NCBI RefSeq assembly: GCF_000427785.1 | Contig: NZ_ATYR01000005.1 | Location: 124,001-188,000 of the forward strand | DNA: 64,000 bases | Source of the DNA: Massilia alkalitolerans DSM 17462 | Lineage (GTDB): Bacteria > Pseudomonadota > Gammaproteobacteria > Burkholderiales > Burkholderiaceae_D | Reading direction: 5' to 3' | Shown here: positions 15,730-25,556 of the stretch, piece after piece | How the letters are laid out: every line of letters starts with the position of its first letter | Numbering within the stretch: the stretch's first letter is position 1 | Position numbers and translations under genes: made by a program | The notes under the pieces: generated by a model | The model's input: the letters and a program-made list of their open reading frames with translations, nothing else | What the model was told of the DNA's origin: nothing | The model's database searches: none

Positions 15730-16659
15730 TCAATCGAGCTCGGCGAGCACCTTCAGGTGGGCCACCACGCTGCGTCCCAGGGCCGAGAGCGCGTATCCGC
15801 CCTCGAGGCAGCTGACGATGCGCCCGTGCGCGTACTGCTTCGCAATGGCCATCACCTGGCGCGTGATCCAGGCATAGTCGGCCTCGACCAGGCCGATGCC
15901 GCCCATGTCGTCCTCGCGGTGGCCGTCGAAGCCGGCCGACACGAAGATCATCTGCGGCCGGTGCGCGTGCAGCGCCGGCAGCCAGTAGTCCTGCACCAGC
16001 TTGCGCACCGTGTCGCCGTCGCTGAGCGCCGGCACCGGGATGTTGACGCTGGTGGCCGTGATCGGTTCCGGGTCGCAGTAGGGATAGAACGGGTGCTGGA
16101 ACAGGCTCACCATCAGCACCCGCGGGTCCTTGCGGAAGGACTCGACGGTGCCGTTGCCGTGGTGGACGTCGAAGTCGACGATGGCCACGCGCTCCAGCCC
16201 GTGCACCTCCAACGCATGACGCGCCGCGATGGCGACGTTATTGAAGAAGCAAAACCCCATCGGCTCGCTCGGCGTCGCATGGTGCCCCGGCGGGCGCACC
16301 GAGCAGAAGGCATTGTCCACTTCGCCCGCGATCACGGCATCGGTCGCGGCCACCGCGGCGCCGGCCGCGCGCAGCGCCGCCTGGTAGCTGTGGTGGCACA
16401 GGATGGTGTCGCCGTCGAGCGGATAGTGGTCGCCCTCGGCCGGCACGTTGTCGCGCACCAGCGCCACCGCGCCCGGCGTGTGGTTGCGCAGGACGTCCTT
16501 GATGTCGGCCAGCGGCGCGCTGCGCTGCTCGATCAGTCCGTCCAGGCGCGCCAGGATCAGCTGGTCGTCGATCGCCTGCAGCCGCGCCGGCGCTTCGGGG
16601 TGCCAGTCGCCCATGTCGTGCCGCAGGCAGTCGGGGTGGCTGTAGATTGCTGTGCTCAT
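15730..16659 (-). CDS. Histone deacetylase-family amidohydrolase
   Basis: 309 residues. The zinc amidohydrolase motifs of the HDAC/AcuC/acetylpolyamine-amidohydrolase superfamily are intact: RPPGHHA near residue 120 with GFCFFNN, and VDFDVHHGNGT near 160, which supply the catalytic His pair and metal Asp/His ligands. The N-terminal YSHPDC...HPEAPARL is typical of the class II-like bacterial enzymes. It probably deacetylates acetylated lysine or polyamines in the cytoplasm. It is a single gene divergent from the MoxR operon. Confidence 0.88.
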   Translation of the reverse strand: MSTAIYSHPDCLRHDMGDWHPEAPARLQAIDDQLILARLDGLIEQRSAPLADIKDVLRNHTPGAVALVRDNVPAEGDHYPLDGDTILCHHSYQAALRAAGAAVAATDAVIAGEVDNAFCSVRPPGHHATPSEPMGFCFFNNVAIAARHALEVHGLERVAIVDFDVHHGNGTVESFRKDPRVLMVSLFQHPFYPYCDPEPITATSVNIPVPALSDGDTVRKLVQDYWLPALHAHRPQMIFVSAGFDGHREDDMGGIGLVEADYAWITRQVMAIAKQYAHGRIVSCLEGGYALSALGRSVVAHLKVLAELD

Positions 16660-16817
16660 CGTGGGGAATGCTCATCCATAGCGCACCTTTGCGGCCGGTT
16701 TCGCATAGAATCGACCCAAAGGCTTGTTGCCGACGGAGTATGAAGGTTGCCAATGGCGCTAATCTACCATGCAAGCGTCCTGCTCCGCACTTCCAAGCAG
16801 ATCACCGGAACCCAAGC

Positions 16818-17738
<921 letters not shown>

Positions 17739-18749
17739 ATGGAAGTCGCAGCAGGAGGCCTGCGCGGCTGGATGCGGCGCACCACCGGCAAATGGCTGCC
17801 GCGCCGCGGCACGCTGGATGCCGGCGAGGTGGTGCTGAGCCAGCGCCGCGTGTTCATCCTGCCGACCCGCGCCGGCATCGGCTTCGCCGTCCTGCTGCTG
17901 GTGCTCCTGATCGGCTCGATCAACTACACCCTCGGCCTGGGCTTCGCGCTGACCTTCCTGGCCTTGTCCTGCGCGCTGGTGGACATGGTCTTCACCTACC
18001 GTAACCTGGCCCACCTGGCCCTGCAGCAGGGCCGCGTGCCCGCCGTCTTCGCCGGCCAGGAAGCCCGCTTCGAACTGCACGTCGCCAACCGCACGGGGCT
18101 GGCGCGCTTCGGCGTCTGGATCGATTTTTCCAATGCCGCAAGAAAGGGCGAAGCGCGCCACGTCACCGACATCGCCGCCCACGGCAGCGCCAGCGTGATG
18201 CTGGGCGTGCCGACGGGCGCGCGCGGCTGGCTGCAGCCGGCGCGCGTGGTGCTCTCTACCCGCTTCCCGCTCGGCCTGTTCCGCGCCTGGAGCTACTGGC
18301 GTCCCGCCGCCCGCGCCCTGGTCTACCCGCGCCCGGAAGAAGGCGCGCCGCCGCTGCCGGTGAGCGGTAATGCGGTCGGCAGCGGCCGCGCGGGCGGCAA
18401 CGACGACTTCGCCGGCGTGCGCAGCTACCAGGCCGGCGACTCGCCGCGCCAGCTGGCCTGGCGCCAGATCGCCCGGCTCGACCCGGCGCTCGGCGGCCAG
18501 CTGGTCACCAAGCACTTCGAAGGCGGCGTGGGCGACGAGCTGCTGCTCGACTTCGCGCAGCTGCCGCCCCAGCTCGACCTCGAACTGCGCCTGTCGCGCA
18601 TGACGCGCTGGGTGCTGGACGCCGAACAGCGCGCCCTGCCCTACGCCTTCCGGCTCGGCGCCATCCACTACGACGCCGGCAACGGTGCCGCCCACCAGGC
18701 GGCCTGCCTGCGTGCGCTGGCGCTGTACGGCAGCCAGGAGGCGGCATGA
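17739..18749 (+). CDS. DUF58 domain protein
   Basis: 336 residues. Two adjacent membrane helices lie at about residues 43-62 and 64-85. The DUF58 region includes the family motif YQAGDSPRQLAWRQIAR near 228-244. DUF58 proteins regularly sit between a MoxR ATPase and a transglutaminase-like protein, as here. The start abuts the moxR stop and the end overlaps the next start by four bases. The molecular function is unknown; the operon suggests a role at the cell envelope. Confidence 0.88.
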   Translation: MEVAAGGLRGWMRRTTGKWLPRRGTLDAGEVVLSQRRVFILPTRAGIGFAVLLLVLLIGSINYTLGLGFALTFLALSCALVDMVFTYRNLAHLALQQGRVPAVFAGQEARFELHVANRTGLARFGVWIDFSNAARKGEARHVTDIAAHGSASVMLGVPTGARGWLQPARVVLSTRFPLGLFRAWSYWRPAARALVYPRPEEGAPPLPVSGNAVGSGRAGGNDDFAGVRSYQAGDSPRQLAWRQIARLDPALGGQLVTKHFEGGVGDELLLDFAQLPPQLDLELRLSRMTRWVLDAEQRALPYAFRLGAIHYDAGNGAAHQAACLRALALYGSQEAA

Positions 18750-20746
18750 AGGCCCTGGCAGCCCTGCCGCGCGACAAAGCCGATACCCTGCTGCTGCTGG
18801 GCAGCGCGCTCTTGGTGCTGGCCCCGCATGCGGCGCACCTGCCGCTGTGGGTGTCGCTGCTGTGCGCGGCCACGCTGGCCTGGCGCGGCTCGATCACGCT
18901 GCGCGGCAAGCGCATGCCCTCGGCCATGCTGCTCCTGCCGATCGCCGTCGGCGCAATGGCCGGCATCCAGTTCAGCTACAAGACCCTGCTCGGGCGCGAC
19001 GCCGGCGTGGCCATGCTGGTGCTGCTGGTCGCCTTCAAGATGCTCGAGATGCACGCGCGCCGCGACCTGTACGTCGTGATCTTCCTGTGCTTCTTCCTGG
19101 TGCTGACCAACTTCTTCTATGCCCAGGGCATCGGCACCGCACTCTTGATGGTGGCGGCGGTGCTGGCCCTGCTCACCACCCAGCTCTCGTTCCAGTTCAC
19201 GGGCAGCGTGCCGAAGCTGGGAACCCGGCTGGCGATGGGGGCGAAGATGCTGCTGTTTGCCGCGCCGATCGCGGTGCTGCTGTTCTTCGTGTTCCCGCGC
19301 CTGGGCGGCCCGCTGTGGAGCATGCCGGGCGGCAGCGGCAACGGCAGCGCCAAGTCGGGCCTGTCCGAACGCATGGCGCCGGGGCAGATGTCGAACCTGG
19401 CGATGTCGGACGAACCGGCCTTCCGGGTGCGCTTCGAAGGCGCGGTGCCGCCCAAGGCCCAGCTGTACTGGCGCGGCCTGGTGCTGGACGCCTTCGACGG
19501 CACCGCCTGGACCCGCGGCGGCTCGATCGCCACCCGCTCCGGCACCTCGCTGCGCGTGCGCGGCCAGGCGCAGCGCTACGAAGTGACGCTGGAGCCGTCC
19601 GACACGCGCTGGCTGTTCACGCTCGAGATGGCCGGCCACATGCCGGAAGTGCCGGGCTACCAGACCCAGGTCTCGCACCAGCTCGAACTGAGCGCGGACC
19701 GGCCGCTGGCCGGGCGGGTGCGCTATCCGATGATCTCCTACCCGGACTATGCGCTGGACGGACGCGATACGCTCGACGACCCCAACCAGTGGCTGCTGCT
19801 CCCCTACGGCTACAACCCGAAGGCGCTGGCCGCGGGCATCGCATTGCGCAAGGAAGCAGAGCCGGCGCGCCGCATCGAGCAGGTGCTGCGGCGCTTTCGC
19901 GAGCAGCCCTACAGCTACACGCTGGAGCCGCCGCTGCTGGGCCGCCATTCGGTGGACGAGTTCCTGTACGGGACCCGCGCCGGCTTTTGCGAACATTATT
20001 CCGGCGCCTTCGTGTTCCTGATGCGCGCGGCCGGCATCCCGGCGCGCGTGGTCACCGGCTACCAGGGCGGCGAACTCAATCCGATCGACGGCTACGTGAC
20101 GGTGCGCCAGTCCGATGCCCACGCCTGGGCCGAGGTCTGGCTGCGCGGGCGCGGCTGGGTGCGGGTGGACCCGACCGCCGCCGTGGCGCCGGAACGGGTG
20201 CGCCGCAACCTCGCGGCCGCGGTCAGCCCGCCGCCGCCCTTCGGCATCGACGCGCTGCGCGGGCTGTCGATGTTCAGCGCCAACGGCGACTCGCTGCTGG
20301 GGCGCCTGCGCAACGCGCTGGGCGCCGTCAACAACGGCTGGAACCAGTGGGTGCTGAACTACACCCCCGAACGCCAGCGCGGCTTGCTGCAAAGCGTGGG
20401 CGAAAGCCTGGCCGGCTGGCGTGTTGCCGGCTTGATCATGCTGGGGGCTGGAGTGTTGCTGCTGGGAAGAATTTTGTACCTCCGCAGGGAACACAATCCG
20501 GTCGAGGCGGTATACTCCTCCCTATGCAAGCGCCTCGCCCACCTGGGCCTGGCACGTGCAGCGGACGAAGGGCCCACCGCCTACGCGGCCCGGATCGCGG
20601 CCTCGCAGCAGCTGGCGCCGCCATCACTGCACGCCGCCGCCGAATTCTTGCGCCGCTATAGCGCCTGGCGCTATGCGCCGCCCCAGCCTGCGCCCGACCG
20701 CCAGCTGGCCGCTACCTTGAAGAGATTACTGTCGCAAGTCAGATGA
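18746..20746 (+). CDS. TgpA-like membrane transglutaminase (DUF3488)
   Basis: 666 residues. About six membrane helices occupy the first 190 residues (DUF3488/TgpA_N type). A periplasmic transglutaminase-like domain follows with a complete triad: Cys415 in GFCEHYSG, His459 in SDAHAWAEV and Asp475 in VRVDPTAA. A further membrane helix lies near 555-577 with a cytoplasmic tail of about 90 residues. Pseudomonas TgpA is an essential periplasmic enzyme linked to peptidoglycan. Overlap of four bases at both ends ties it tightly to the DUF58 and mltB genes. Confidence 0.9.
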   Translation: MKALAALPRDKADTLLLLGSALLVLAPHAAHLPLWVSLLCAATLAWRGSITLRGKRMPSAMLLLPIAVGAMAGIQFSYKTLLGRDAGVAMLVLLVAFKMLEMHARRDLYVVIFLCFFLVLTNFFYAQGIGTALLMVAAVLALLTTQLSFQFTGSVPKLGTRLAMGAKMLLFAAPIAVLLFFVFPRLGGPLWSMPGGSGNGSAKSGLSERMAPGQMSNLAMSDEPAFRVRFEGAVPPKAQLYWRGLVLDAFDGTAWTRGGSIATRSGTSLRVRGQAQRYEVTLEPSDTRWLFTLEMAGHMPEVPGYQTQVSHQLELSADRPLAGRVRYPMISYPDYALDGRDTLDDPNQWLLLPYGYNPKALAAGIALRKEAEPARRIEQVLRRFREQPYSYTLEPPLLGRHSVDEFLYGTRAGFCEHYSGAFVFLMRAAGIPARVVTGYQGGELNPIDGYVTVRQSDAHAWAEVWLRGRGWVRVDPTAAVAPERVRRNLAAAVSPPPPFGIDALRGLSMFSANGDSLLGRLRNALGAVNNGWNQWVLNYTPERQRGLLQSVGESLAGWRVAGLIMLGAGVLLLGRILYLRREHNPVEAVYSSLCKRLAHLGLARAADEGPTAYAARIAASQQLAPPSLHAAAEFLRRYSAWRYAPPQPAPDRQLAATLKRLLSQVR

Positions 20747-21948
20747 AATCGATCGTTCCCCTGTTTGCCGCGCTGGCAATCGCCTTTGCCCCGACCGGGC
20801 AGGCGCAAGCTGGCGCGAAGGATCCGCAGGTCCAGACCAAGGCCGCCAAGGCCAAGGCCAAGGCCGCCAAAGCAAAAGCCGCCAAGGCCAAGAGCAAGAA
20901 AGACAAGGCTGCCGGCAAGCGCGTCTCCGCCCGTTCCAGCAAGGTGCTGAAGGCCGCCCCGGCCGCCGCCATGATCGACTACGACGGCGAGCACCACAAC
21001 TTCCTGGAATGGCAGGCGGTGCGCGAGTTCATGGACGAGATGGCGACCCAGCACGGCTTCGAGCGCGCCTACCTCGAATCCCTGTTCGGCCAGGCGCGCT
21101 TCATCGATTCGGCGGTACAGCTGGTCAAGCCCGCCCCGCCGGGCAAGCCGAAGAACTGGCAAGCCTACCGCGACCGCTTCATCGAGCCGATCCGCATCGC
21201 CGCCGGGGTGCGCTTCTGGAACGAGAATGCCGAGACGCTGGCGCGGGCCGAAGCGGCCTATGGCGTGCCGGCCGAGATCATCGTCGGCATCATCGGCGTC
21301 GAGACCATCTACGGCCGCGACACCGGCAAGTTCCGCGTGCTCGACACCCTGACGACGCTCGCCTTTGCCTATCCGGAAACGCCGAACCGCGCCGCGCGCA
21401 TGGCCTTCTTCCGCAGCGAGCTGGCGAACACCCTGTTATTCGCGCGCGAGCACCGGGTGGAACCGTTCTCGCTGCTGGGTTCGTTTGCCGGCGCGGTCGG
21501 CATGCCGCAGTTCATGCCGGGGAGTATCCTGAAGTACGGCGTGGACTTCAACAAGGACGGCCAGATCGACCTGCGCCAGTCGTCGGACGATGCGATCGGC
21601 AGCGTCGCCAATTTCCTGATCCAGCATGGCTGGAACCCGGAACACCGCAACAGCCCGGTGACCCCGGCCGACGTGTCGCCGAACCATGCCTGGGAACCGC
21701 TGCTCGAACGCGGCCTGAAGGCCACCCTGCGTCCCGAAGAATTGCGCGTCGCCGGCGTCACCACCGCGACGCCCCTGTCCGCCGAGCGCCTGTATGGCCT
21801 GGTCGACCTGCAGAACGGCGCCGAGGCAACCGAATACTGGGTGGCCGACGATAACTTCTTTGCCATTACCAAGTACAACCGCAGTTATTTCTATGCCATG
21901 TCGGTGATCGAACTTGGCCGTGCCGTCCGCGCTTCGCGCGGCGGTTGA
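20743..21948 (+). CDS. mltB: Membrane-bound lytic murein transglycosylase B
   Basis: 401 residues. A signal peptide (about 1-22) is followed by an unusual Ala/Lys-rich low-complexity segment (roughly 27-75) made of repeats of the type AKAKAAK. The catalytic domain is MltB-like: the general acid is Glu187 in IIGVETIYGRDTG, and AGAVGMPQFMPGS marks the second half. It cleaves the peptidoglycan glycan strand to give 1,6-anhydromuropeptides. No lipobox Cys is visible, so it may be soluble or held to the wall by the basic linker. It is the last gene of the MoxR-DUF58-TgpA operon. Confidence 0.9.
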   Translation: MKSIVPLFAALAIAFAPTGQAQAGAKDPQVQTKAAKAKAKAAKAKAAKAKSKKDKAAGKRVSARSSKVLKAAPAAAMIDYDGEHHNFLEWQAVREFMDEMATQHGFERAYLESLFGQARFIDSAVQLVKPAPPGKPKNWQAYRDRFIEPIRIAAGVRFWNENAETLARAEAAYGVPAEIIVGIIGVETIYGRDTGKFRVLDTLTTLAFAYPETPNRAARMAFFRSELANTLLFAREHRVEPFSLLGSFAGAVGMPQFMPGSILKYGVDFNKDGQIDLRQSSDDAIGSVANFLIQHGWNPEHRNSPVTPADVSPNHAWEPLLERGLKATLRPEELRVAGVTTATPLSAERLYGLVDLQNGAEATEYWVADDNFFAITKYNRSYFYAMSVIELGRAVRASRGG

Positions 21949-22397
21949 GCATTGCTCGGCGGGAAACTTTGTATCGATTTGTAACGGGCTTCCCGCCTTT
22001 TCTGCCCGCCTGAACTGCCCTCCCGCCCCCATACTCCCCGGGGGTATGCGACCGTTTGCTGCAGATTCTCTGCAGAAACTCCTCTCCTCTTGTCATACTC
22101 CCGCTTTTCTTAGCATTCTGTCAGTTCTTTTCATACCGTGCGGCATCAAACCCTTGTTGGCTATACACTGGGGATTAATCAAAAAACAATTATTATTTCC
22201 GTGAGTTTGTGAGAGAATTGCATTGCGGCTATTGTTGCGATGAGACAACAATACTGAATAAATCGATCTGATCATTATTGCTACTGAGTATCAGATTAGA
22301 AATTAGTTGTACAATTGAATAGAAAATTACGAAATACCGTAGCCTGGAGCCGAGCGCCGCATGGGGCTCCGTCCAACCCAAAATAGGATATTGAATC
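21949..22397. other. AT-rich intergenic region with palindromes
   Basis: About 450 bases without a credible gene, much more AT-rich than its surroundings after about 22080. Three inverted repeats are visible: CATACTCCCCGGGGGTATG (22030-22048, one wobble), ATTGTTG/CAACAAT (22231-22237 and 22246-22252) and TCTGAT/ATCAGA (22267-22272 and 22290-22295). The last two lie ahead of the small HTH-like gene and could be operators. The first may be the end of the mltB transcript or an operator. Confidence 0.5.
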
Positions 22398-22730
22398 ATG
22401 ACAAACCAAGTCGGCATTGATATGAATAGCGATTCGGAGTCCGATGAGCTCCTGCAGTACAACCCGAACCGACTGCTCGACACCCTGATCGAGAACCTGC
22501 GCCTGAAGAACGACGCGGCGCTGTCGCGCGCGCTGGAAGTTGCACCGCCGGTGATCTCGAAGATCCGCCACCACCGCCTGCCGGTCGGCGCTTCGCTCCT
22601 GATCCGCATGCATGAAGTGAGCGACCTGTCGATCCGCGACCTGCGCTATCTCATGGGCGACCGCCGCGCCAAGTTCCGCATCAGCGACAAGCAGTTCAAG
22701 CCGAAAGAAGGCGCTCCGAAAGAGGCGTAA
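22398..22730 (+). CDS. Small HTH-like putative regulator
   Basis: 110 residues. The segment at about residues 22-75 (RLLDTLIENLRLKNDAALSRALEV, then PPVISKIRHHRLPVG) has the pattern of a Cro/XRE-type helix-turn-helix in which PPVISKIR would be the recognition helix. The C-terminal tail is basic. It is preceded by a long AT-rich region with inverted repeats and followed by a strong terminator, so it is probably transcribed alone. Similar small proteins occur in related bacteria, but I know no function. Autoregulation through the upstream palindromes is plausible, not shown. Confidence 0.65.
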   Translation: MTNQVGIDMNSDSESDELLQYNPNRLLDTLIENLRLKNDAALSRALEVAPPVISKIRHHRLPVGASLLIRMHEVSDLSIRDLRYLMGDRRAKFRISDKQFKPKEGAPKEA

Positions 22731-22854
22731 GCGCGCTGCGGCGTCGTGGCAGGCCCTGCCTGCCGCCCGACGCCCGCGCGGGCCTTGCCGGACGACTGCG
22801 AACGCAGGAGCGCTGCGGGCGAGCCATCCGGACGTGCAAGAAGTTGCTGAAAAT

Positions 22855-22882
22855 AAAAAGCCATCCGTCAGGATGGCTTTTT
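22855..22882. terminator. Bidirectional terminator
   Basis: AAAAAGCCATCC, loop GTCA, GGATGGCTTTTT. It has A- and T-runs on both sides and lies between the plus-strand HTH-like gene and the minus-strand cysM, so it can serve both. Confidence 0.9.
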
Positions 22883-22901
22883 CATTGATGGGCAGCCGGG
22901 T

Positions 22902-23804
22902 TCAGGCCGGGAACACGCCCGTCGACAGGTAGCGGTCGCCCCGGTCGCACACGACGAACACGATAGTCGCGTTTTCCACCGTCTGGGAGATGCGCAGCGC
23001 CACTTCGCAGGCGCCTGCCGCCGAAATGCCGCAGAAGATGCCCTCTTCCGCCGCCAGCCGGCGCGCCATCTGCTCGGCCGCGGCCTGGCTCACCGACTCG
23101 ACCTGGTCGATGCGCGCCTTGTCGTAGATCTTCGGCAGGTAGGCTTCCGGCCACTTGCGGATGCCCGGGATCGACGAACCTTCTTCCGGCTGGGCGCCGA
23201 TGATGCGCACCGCCGCGTTCTGTTCCTTCAGGTAGCGCGACACGCCCATGATGGTGCCGGTGGTGCCCATGGCGCTGACGAAATGCGTGACGCGGCCCTC
23301 GGTGTCGCGCCAGATTTCCGGGCCGGTGGTGTCGTAGTGGGCGCGCGGATTGTCCTGGTTGCCGAACTGGTCGAGGATGATGCCCTCGCCGTTCTTCTGC
23401 ATCTGCTCGGCCATGTCGCGCGCGTATTCCATGCCGCCCGACTTCGGCGTGAGGATGATCCTGGCGCCGTAGGCGGCCATGCTCTGGCGGCGCTCGATCG
23501 ACAGGTTGTCCGGCATCAGGAGCACCATCTTGTAGCCGCGGATGGCGGCCGCCATGGCCAGCGCGATGCCGGTGTTGCCGCTGGTCGCTTCGATCAGGGT
23601 ATCGCCCGGCTTGATCTGGCCGCGCTCTTCGGCGCCGCGCAGCATGGACATGGCGGCGCGGTCCTTCACCGAACCGGCCGGATTGTTGCCTTCGAGCTTG
23701 CCGAGGATGATGTTGTTGCGGGCAGCCGCGTCCGCGCCGGGCAGGCGCACCAGCTGCACCAGCGGGGTATTGCCGATCGTGTCTTCGATGGTCTTGTAAG
23801 CCAT
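22902..23804 (-). CDS. cysM: Cysteine synthase B
   Basis: 300 residues, a PLP enzyme that makes cysteine from O-acetylserine and sulfide or thiosulfate. IGNTPLVQL is at the N-terminus, the PLP lysine is K47 in NPAGSVKDRA, and the phosphate-binding loop EATSGNTGIA lies near 68-77. The sequence follows the CysM subgroup (about 300 residues) rather than CysK. In related genomes cysM lies near rfaE and comEA; here about 4 kb of other genes separate them. Confidence 0.93.
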   Translation of the reverse strand: MAYKTIEDTIGNTPLVQLVRLPGADAAARNNIILGKLEGNNPAGSVKDRAAMSMLRGAEERGQIKPGDTLIEATSGNTGIALAMAAAIRGYKMVLLMPDNLSIERRQSMAAYGARIILTPKSGGMEYARDMAEQMQKNGEGIILDQFGNQDNPRAHYDTTGPEIWRDTEGRVTHFVSAMGTTGTIMGVSRYLKEQNAAVRIIGAQPEEGSSIPGIRKWPEAYLPKIYDKARIDQVESVSQAAAEQMARRLAAEEGIFCGISAAGACEVALRISQTVENATIVFVVCDRGDRYLSTGVFPA

Positions 23805-23880
23805 TCCTTGCTCTCTCGCGATTTCCTAAACCGCTATTTTAATCCGGACAGCAAGGTGGCGTATTTGTCGGGCTTCGTCC

Positions 23881-24053
23881 GTAGGGTGGCGCGGCTCCAC
23901 TACGCATCATGATCTGGCGGGATTGTATGCGCCGCCCACGCGTTCAAGCACGATTCGAACAGCCGGCGCGTCTGTTCTTGCGAGAGTTGAACGCGTGGGC
24001 GGCGCAAGCGCCAGCGGCAGTGCATGCCAGACGATGGAGCCGCCCACCCTACG
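23881..24053. repeat. Nested inverted-repeat element (MITE-like)
   Basis: Outer arms: GTAGGGTGGCGCGGCTCC (23881-23898) and GGAGCCGCCCACCCTAC (24036-24052), complementary with one extra base. Inner arms: 23929-23947 and 23987-24005 are a perfect 19-base inverted repeat beginning GCGCCGCCCACG. The unit of about 173 bases has no ORF. The motif order recurs in short form at 10411-10446, so this is a dispersed family. It sits between the ends of the cysM upstream region and the M28 peptidase gene. Confidence 0.7.
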
Positions 24054-24058
24054 GAAAA

Positions 24059-25441
24059 TCAGCGCTGCGGCAGCGGATAGGTGGCGACGCTCACGTTGCC
24101 GTCCTTGTCGACTGCCTGCACGCCGAAGAACACGTTGTCCTTCGACAGGTCGACGGTCGCTTCAAGCACGTTGCCGACCCACTTCGAACCCTGCCACTCG
24201 CTGGCGGTGGTGTCGCGCCAGACGATGCGGTAGCCCGCCAGGTCCGGTTCGGCATTCGCCTGCCACACCAGGGTCGAGTCGTTGGTCAGCTTGTCGGTGC
24301 GCAACTTGACGTTCTGCGGCGCGGCCGGGGCCAGCGCCAGCGAGGCCAGCGCCGCGGCGTTCACCTTGGTCACCTTGGCGATGTAGTCGTAATCATTAAA
24401 CTCGATCAGGTCGCCGTAGACCTTGCCGTTTTCGGTACGCAGGTCCTGGTGCTGGTGCGCGAAGTCCTCGGCCGGCTCGGTGAAGCGCAGCGCGGCGTAG
24501 CCCTGCTCCAGGAAAGGCATGTGGTCGCCGCCGCGCAGGTAGCGGTCGGCGCGGTGGATCAGCGACACCTTGAAGCCCTTCACGTAGCGCTCGCCCATCT
24601 CCTTGGTGTGGCGGCCCAGCTGGCGCGAGAGCGAGTCGCTGTCGCCGCCGGTGGCCACCAGCTGGCGCACGGTCTCGCTCATTTCCTTGGTGGCCGGGAT
24701 GCTCTGCGAGAACAGACGCACCTGCTTGTTGTCCACCTTGCCATTGTCGGCGCGCGAGCTGCCGATGATGTCGTTGGTGTACATGCCGGCGATGTTCAGG
24801 TTCTTCTGGCGCGCCTGGGTGGCCCAGTGGCGCGCACCCAGCAGGCCCTGCTCTTCGGCGGCCACCGCCATGAAGACGATGGTGGCGTCGAACTTGTGCT
24901 TGGCCATCACGCAGGCCAGTTCCATGGTGGCCGCGGTGCCGGAAGCGTCGTCGTTGGCGCCCGGGGCGTCCGCCGTGTAGTTCATCACGTCGCTGACGCG
25001 CGAATCATAGTGGCCGCTGACCACGTAGATGCGGTCCTTCGAGGCTTCCTGGATGCCCGGCAGCGTGGCGACCACGTTGACGATCTCGGTCGGGCGCGAG
25101 ATGCGTGCCGATACCGGGGCAATGTGGCTGTCGAAAGACACCTCTAGCTTCGTGCCGGCGCCGCAGCGCTCGAGTTCCGCCTTGATCCAGCGGCGGGCGG
25201 CGCCGATGCCGCGGGTGTCAGATTCCGTTTCCGACATCGTGTGCCGGGTGCCGAAGCTGACCAGCTTGGCGACGTAGCCTTCCATGCGCTTGGCCGAGAT
25301 CTCGGCGAGGATCTTGTTGATCTGGGGCTGCTGGCGCTTGAAGTCTGGCGCTGCCGGGGTGGCCGGTGCGGCGCTTGCTCCACCGGCGCTAACGGCGAGC
25401 AGTGCGGCCAGCAGAGAGGAAGAGATGCGGGCGTGAGGCAT
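24059..25441 (-). CDS. Exported M28-family zinc peptidase
   Basis: 460 residues. A signal peptide (about 1-24) precedes an M28 aminopeptidase domain. The metal-site motifs are visible: GHYDSR near 145, ANDDASGTAATME near 166-178, AEEQGLLGARH near 200 and HRADRYLRGGDHMPFLEQG near 300-318. The last 90 residues are beta-rich with a fibronectin-type pattern (LVWQANAEPDLAGYRIVW), typical of secreted aminopeptidases. It would release N-terminal residues from peptides outside the cytoplasm. Its end lies next to the palindromic element. Confidence 0.87.
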   Translation of the reverse strand: MPHARISSSLLAALLAVSAGGASAAPATPAAPDFKRQQPQINKILAEISAKRMEGYVAKLVSFGTRHTMSETESDTRGIGAARRWIKAELERCGAGTKLEVSFDSHIAPVSARISRPTEIVNVVATLPGIQEASKDRIYVVSGHYDSRVSDVMNYTADAPGANDDASGTAATMELACVMAKHKFDATIVFMAVAAEEQGLLGARHWATQARQKNLNIAGMYTNDIIGSSRADNGKVDNKQVRLFSQSIPATKEMSETVRQLVATGGDSDSLSRQLGRHTKEMGERYVKGFKVSLIHRADRYLRGGDHMPFLEQGYAALRFTEPAEDFAHQHQDLRTENGKVYGDLIEFNDYDYIAKVTKVNAAALASLALAPAAPQNVKLRTDKLTNDSTLVWQANAEPDLAGYRIVWRDTTASEWQGSKWVGNVLEATVDLSKDNVFFGVQAVDKDGNVSVATYPLPQR

Positions 25442-25556
25442 GAGTACCTTTCTGGTTTATGAAGTGCAAATCACATGTACATCTTCTCATGCGGATTGAT
25501 CGGTGTCAGTCAATACATCTGACACGCGCGCCAGTCAGATGCCATCCACGTCCCGA

